Origin: DG-33 sp964345105
GTDB taxonomy: Archaea > Hadarchaeota > Hadarchaeia > Hadarchaeales > Hadarchaeaceae
Reading direction: 5' to 3'
Assembly: GCA_964345105.1 (NCBI GenBank)
Contig: CAYFPZ010000090.1
Span: 1-8,171, forward strand
Length of the DNA stretch: 8,171 nucleotides
Shown here: positions 6,731 to 8,171 of the stretch, in pieces
How positions within the stretch are numbered: the first letter of the stretch is position 1
How the letters are laid out: each line of letters begins with the position of its first letter
The notes under the pieces: generated by a model
Databases searched by the model: none
What the model saw: the letters and a program-made list of their open reading frames with translations, nothing else
What the model was told of the DNA's origin: nothing
Translations under genes and position numbers: made by a program

Positions 6731-6898
6731 TTAATCCCGGAAAAGCTTCAACTTCCGCACGGAGATTTCGAACATCCCGCACTTACTGCAGTGTAGATCC
6801 GCTTGCTCTCCCTTTGTCGCCATCACCCACGCTGGTTTACCACAGTGGGGGCAACGCACGGACCCGTGAATCAATTTTGAAATTTTCCGAGAGTCCAT
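6731..6898 (-). CDS. Small zinc-ribbon protein (55 aa)
   Basis: This short frame reads MDSRKISKLIHGSVRC and contains CPHC (Cys16, 19) and CSKC (Cys37, 40) with 17 residues between the pairs, a classic zinc ribbon; the ends are basic. AGGAGAT lies about five nt before the ATG, a near-perfect archaeal ribosome site, which makes this a real gene despite its size. Zinc ribbons of this type commonly bind nucleic acid or protein partners, but no specific role can be read. It is preceded by a leader of about 190 nt with strong potential structure and is followed 119 bp later by glnA in the same orientation, which has its own promoter. Confidence 0.8.
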   Translation of the reverse strand: MDSRKISKLIHGSVRCPHCGKPAWVMATKGEQADLHCSKCGMFEISVRKLKLFRD

Positions 6899-6907
6899 CC
6901 CAATCTC

Positions 6908-7093
6908 CTAATTTTCTCCCTCTGCGCCTGCTGGTGCAGTCGGATGGATAACCTCATCCAAAAGCGCGTGCTTTCAAGAAACCACACCAGCAGATTGCGC
7001 GGGAGATATATTCAAAGCCTCCTCGCCAAGCAACTGCCAAGCTCGCCTTCGCTGGCGCAGGTCAAGACGCAAATGCTTGTGGCTTCATCCTCC
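6908..7093 (-). other. Structured leader or small RNA upstream of the zinc-ribbon gene; no convincing ORF
   Basis: The minus strand can form a long helix: GCGC + CTGCTGGTG (7000-6985, with a 3-nt AAT bulge) pairs with CACCAGCAG + GCGC (6936-6924), 13 bp in all. It encloses two further 5-bp hairpins (6974-6961 and 6959-6942). Farther upstream AAGCC near 7085 can pair with GGCTT near 7018. One minus frame (7072-6908) looks protein-like (RQRRRAWQLLGEEALNI and KHALLDEVIHPTAPAG) but holds an internal TGA at 6976-6974 and has no good start, so it may be a decayed gene or an accident of the structure. I cannot choose between leader RNA and gene remnant. Confidence 0.35.
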
Positions 7094-7138
7094 CAAATCC
7101 AGTTCACCAATTCACCCCTAATATATCGGATTTTTCTG

Positions 7139-7180
7139 TTATAAACCATTTGTTCGTAAATCATTTGTATAGCATATATC
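7139..7180. promoter_or_regulatory. Divergent promoter region with direct repeats
   Basis: On the minus strand TTTATAAC (7146-7139) and GATATATTAGG (about 7129-7119) are TATA candidates for the transcript reaching the zinc-ribbon gene. On the plus strand CATATATC (7173-7180) precedes the regulator start at 7212 by about 32 nt. Between them CATTTGT occurs twice (7147-7153 and 7162-7168), 15 bp apart, a possible regulator site. Confidence 0.4.
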
Positions 7181-7181
7181 A

Positions 7182-7218
7182 AACCCAAATTGGGGATTAC
7201 CAACGGGAATCTTGGGTT
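7182..7218 (+). promoter_or_regulatory. Palindromic operator candidate over the regulator start
   Basis: CCCAAATTGGG (7184-7194) is an 11-bp palindrome. AACCCAA (7182-7188) is also the exact inverse of TTGGGTT (7212-7218), which covers the TTG start codon. The predicted transcript start is about 7203, so binding here would block transcription, as expected for an autoregulated winged-helix protein. Confidence 0.4.
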
Positions 7219-7427
7219 CTACAAAGAGGAGAGTTTTGAGCGAGATTAAAAAGAAACCTATTCATGGGTATGGGTTGGCAAATAGGTTGGGGATTTCCCT
7301 TTCATCTGCTTATGAGCATCTTAGTGACCTTAGACAAAGCGGGTTTGTGGATTTTAAAGATGAGGGCAGAAGGAGGGTCTATTTCCTAACCGATAAAGGA
7401 AAATACCTTTTGAAAGCGCTTGGATAG
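7212..7427 (+). CDS. Winged-helix DNA-binding regulator (71 aa)
   Basis: The 71 residues are essentially one winged-helix domain of PadR/ArsR-like type: helix KRRVLSEIKK (5-14), helix HGYGLANRLG (18-27), recognition helix SLSSAYEHLSDLRQSG (29-44) and a basic wing DEGRRRVYFLTDKG (50-63). There is no room for an effector or dimerisation domain, so it may sense little itself or act through another factor. The TTG at 7212 is the only reasonable start; no strong ribosome site is seen, and the leader is probably about 10 nt. Base composition is more AT-rich than that of the integrase and glnA. The palindromes around its start suggest self-regulation; the divergent zinc-ribbon transcript could be another target. 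Confidence 0.85.
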   Translation: MGSTKRRVLSEIKKKPIHGYGLANRLGISLSSAYEHLSDLRQSGFVDFKDEGRRRVYFLTDKGKYLLKALG

Positions 7428-7474
7428 TAGAAGCTTAAGATTCTCGTTAGGCGGTAGAACTTCTTCGACGCTAA

Positions 7475-7783
7475 CTACGTCCCCTTAATTAAACCGAAAC
7501 CCAAGTACGCGACAGTGAAGACTATTGTGGTGAACAAGACGGTTTTACCCATCGTCGCCCAAAACTCGACCCTATCGTTGCCCGCGCTTATCACTGCTAT
7601 GTAGCGCGCCATCACCGCCGCGAGAGCTATCGCCGTTAGGCCCATCACGAGCTTCAGGAGAACGAGTTCGCTGGCCTCCATCGCGCCCAGCAGGAAAGGC
7701 AGGTTCGTCAATCCGGCACCCGCAGCCTCCCCCGCCACTGTGAACGAGACACCCGACATGAACTCCATCACCCAGACCGACAT
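7475..7783 (-). CDS. Small integral membrane protein downstream of integrase
   Basis: The 102-residue product is strongly hydrophobic, with segments at about 2-17, 39-65 and 76-98 and a short polar loop SAGNDRVEFW (66-75). I recognise no family. Its start is uncertain: ATG 7783 has no ribosome site, whereas ATG 7759 follows GTGATGGAG closely. The frame is open back to the integrase TGA at 7828-7826, which is in the same phase, and those 14 codons also read as hydrophobic (QFVIVCA), so the first membrane segment may originally have extended upstream. Its tight position suggests cotranscription with the integrase and membership of the same element. Confidence 0.65.
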   Translation of the reverse strand: MSVWVMEFMSGVSFTVAGEAAGAGLTNLPFLLGAMEASELVLLKLVMGLTAIALAAVMARYIAVISAGNDRVEFWATMGKTVLFTTIVFTVAYLGFGLIKGT

Positions 7784-7825
7784 CGCGCAGACGATTACAA
7801 ATTGCCAATCGTATCCCCCACCGGT

Positions 7826-8171
7826 TCACGCGAGTTCCGCTATTTTCCTCTTTATCTCTGGCTGTTCCAAGAATTGCTTGGAGAGTTCCCGAGCGTGCTC
7901 CATCATAAAGCGGTTGTAGAGTTCTTGTATTTCGTCGGAGCGCTTCAGCTTGGCGTCGATCTCCCGTGCCTCGAGCACATCCAAGACCATCGAGCACTGG
8001 CTGCAGAACTTGGCCCCCGCAGGATTGCTGAGCTTGCAGCGTGGGCACTCGACTGGCTTGAGCACCGTGTCCTCCCTGATCTTCTCCTCGCACTTGATGC
8101 CGTGGTGCTCGAGCAGCGCCGCACCGACATCCCTGCCCGATAGGTGAACGTAGATGGCTGGCATCTCGGAG
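7826..8171 (-). CDS. Archaeal tyrosine recombinase/integrase, C-terminal part (5' end off window)
   Basis: The frame stays open to the window edge, so the ATG at 8164 is an internal Met. SEMPAIYVHLSGRDV is the end of the XerC/D-like catalytic domain; the Tyr codon at 8152-8150 should be the nucleophile that forms the DNA-protein bond. It is followed by a zinc ribbon, CPRC...CSQC (Cys40, 43, 54, 57 counted from that Met), and a charged helical tail to residue 112, a layout I know from archaeal integrases. The Arg-His-Arg residues of the catalytic site lie beyond the edge, so activity cannot be judged. It marks this end of the window as part of, or next to, an integrated element; no att repeat or tRNA is visible. 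Confidence 0.88.
   Translation of the reverse strand, partial: SEMPAIYVHLSGRDVGAALLEHHGIKCEEKIREDTVLKPVECPRCKLSNPAGAKFCSQCSMVLDVLEAREIDAKLKRSDEIQELYNRFMMEHARELSKQFLEQPEIKRKIAELA

Noticed and set aside
6974..6976. TGA read as selenocysteine in the leader frame
   Set aside because: No selenoprotein family matches, and the archaeal groups known to use selenocysteine are few; decay or a non-coding region is simpler.
6921..7000. H/ACA guide RNA (AGA directly after the helix on the minus strand)
   Set aside because: The fold lacks the internal guide pocket and a K-turn with tandem G-A pairs.
7012..7203. Minus-strand frame of 63 codons across the divergent promoter
   Set aside because: It covers TATA boxes and palindromes, has no ribosome site and shows no protein-like conservation pattern.
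7572..8093. Minus-strand 173-codon frame overlapping the integrase and TM gene
   Set aside because: It is an out-of-phase shadow of two genes with clear domain or membrane patterns.

Overview
The window most likely comes from an archaeal chromosome. The evidence is TATA-type promoters (TTTAAA or TTATAAA) about 25 nt before likely transcript starts, GGAGGTGAT-type ribosome sites, GTG and TTG starts, an archaeal tyrosine integrase ending in a zinc ribbon, pilin-like membrane-anchored proteins, and an archaeal-style MoeA/MobB pair. I cannot name the lineage from sequence alone.

Layout, left to right. (1) 1-1782, minus strand: an overlapping moeA-mobB pair for molybdopterin (Mo/W) cofactor maturation. 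MobB carries a C-terminal Fe-S motif and runs off the left edge. (2) 1904-3254, plus strand: two translationally coupled genes for N-terminally anchored extracytoplasmic proteins that look like diverged paralogues of archaeal pilin-like type. A third single-TM surface protein on the minus strand (3251-3940) converges on them and shares a TTAA with the second. (3) 3956-4345: a strong TATA box preceded by an inverted repeat drives a GC-rich stretch of about 200 nt. It can be read either as two overlapping very small basic ORFs or as a structured RNA with a closing terminal helix. This is the most open question here. (4) 4346-5249: an AT-rich CDF cation efflux gene broken by one extra base at a T7G5 run. 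(5) 5289-6611, minus strand: glutamine synthetase I (glnA), with a terminator-like hairpin at its 3' end. (6) 6731-7211: a 55-residue zinc-ribbon gene preceded by a leader of about 190 nt that can fold into a long bulged helix enclosing two hairpins. A divergent promoter region follows. (7) 7212-7427: a 71-residue winged-helix regulator with operator-like palindromes at its start. (8) 7475-8171, minus strand: the C-terminal part of a tyrosine integrase, cut by the right edge, followed by a small three-TM protein lying in the same reading frame just past the integrase stop.

Functionally, only moeA-mobB and the pilin-like pair are clear joint units. The AT-rich CDF and winged-helix genes and the integrase suggest the right half is accessory or integrated DNA. 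No tRNA, CRISPR array or insertion sequence was recognised.
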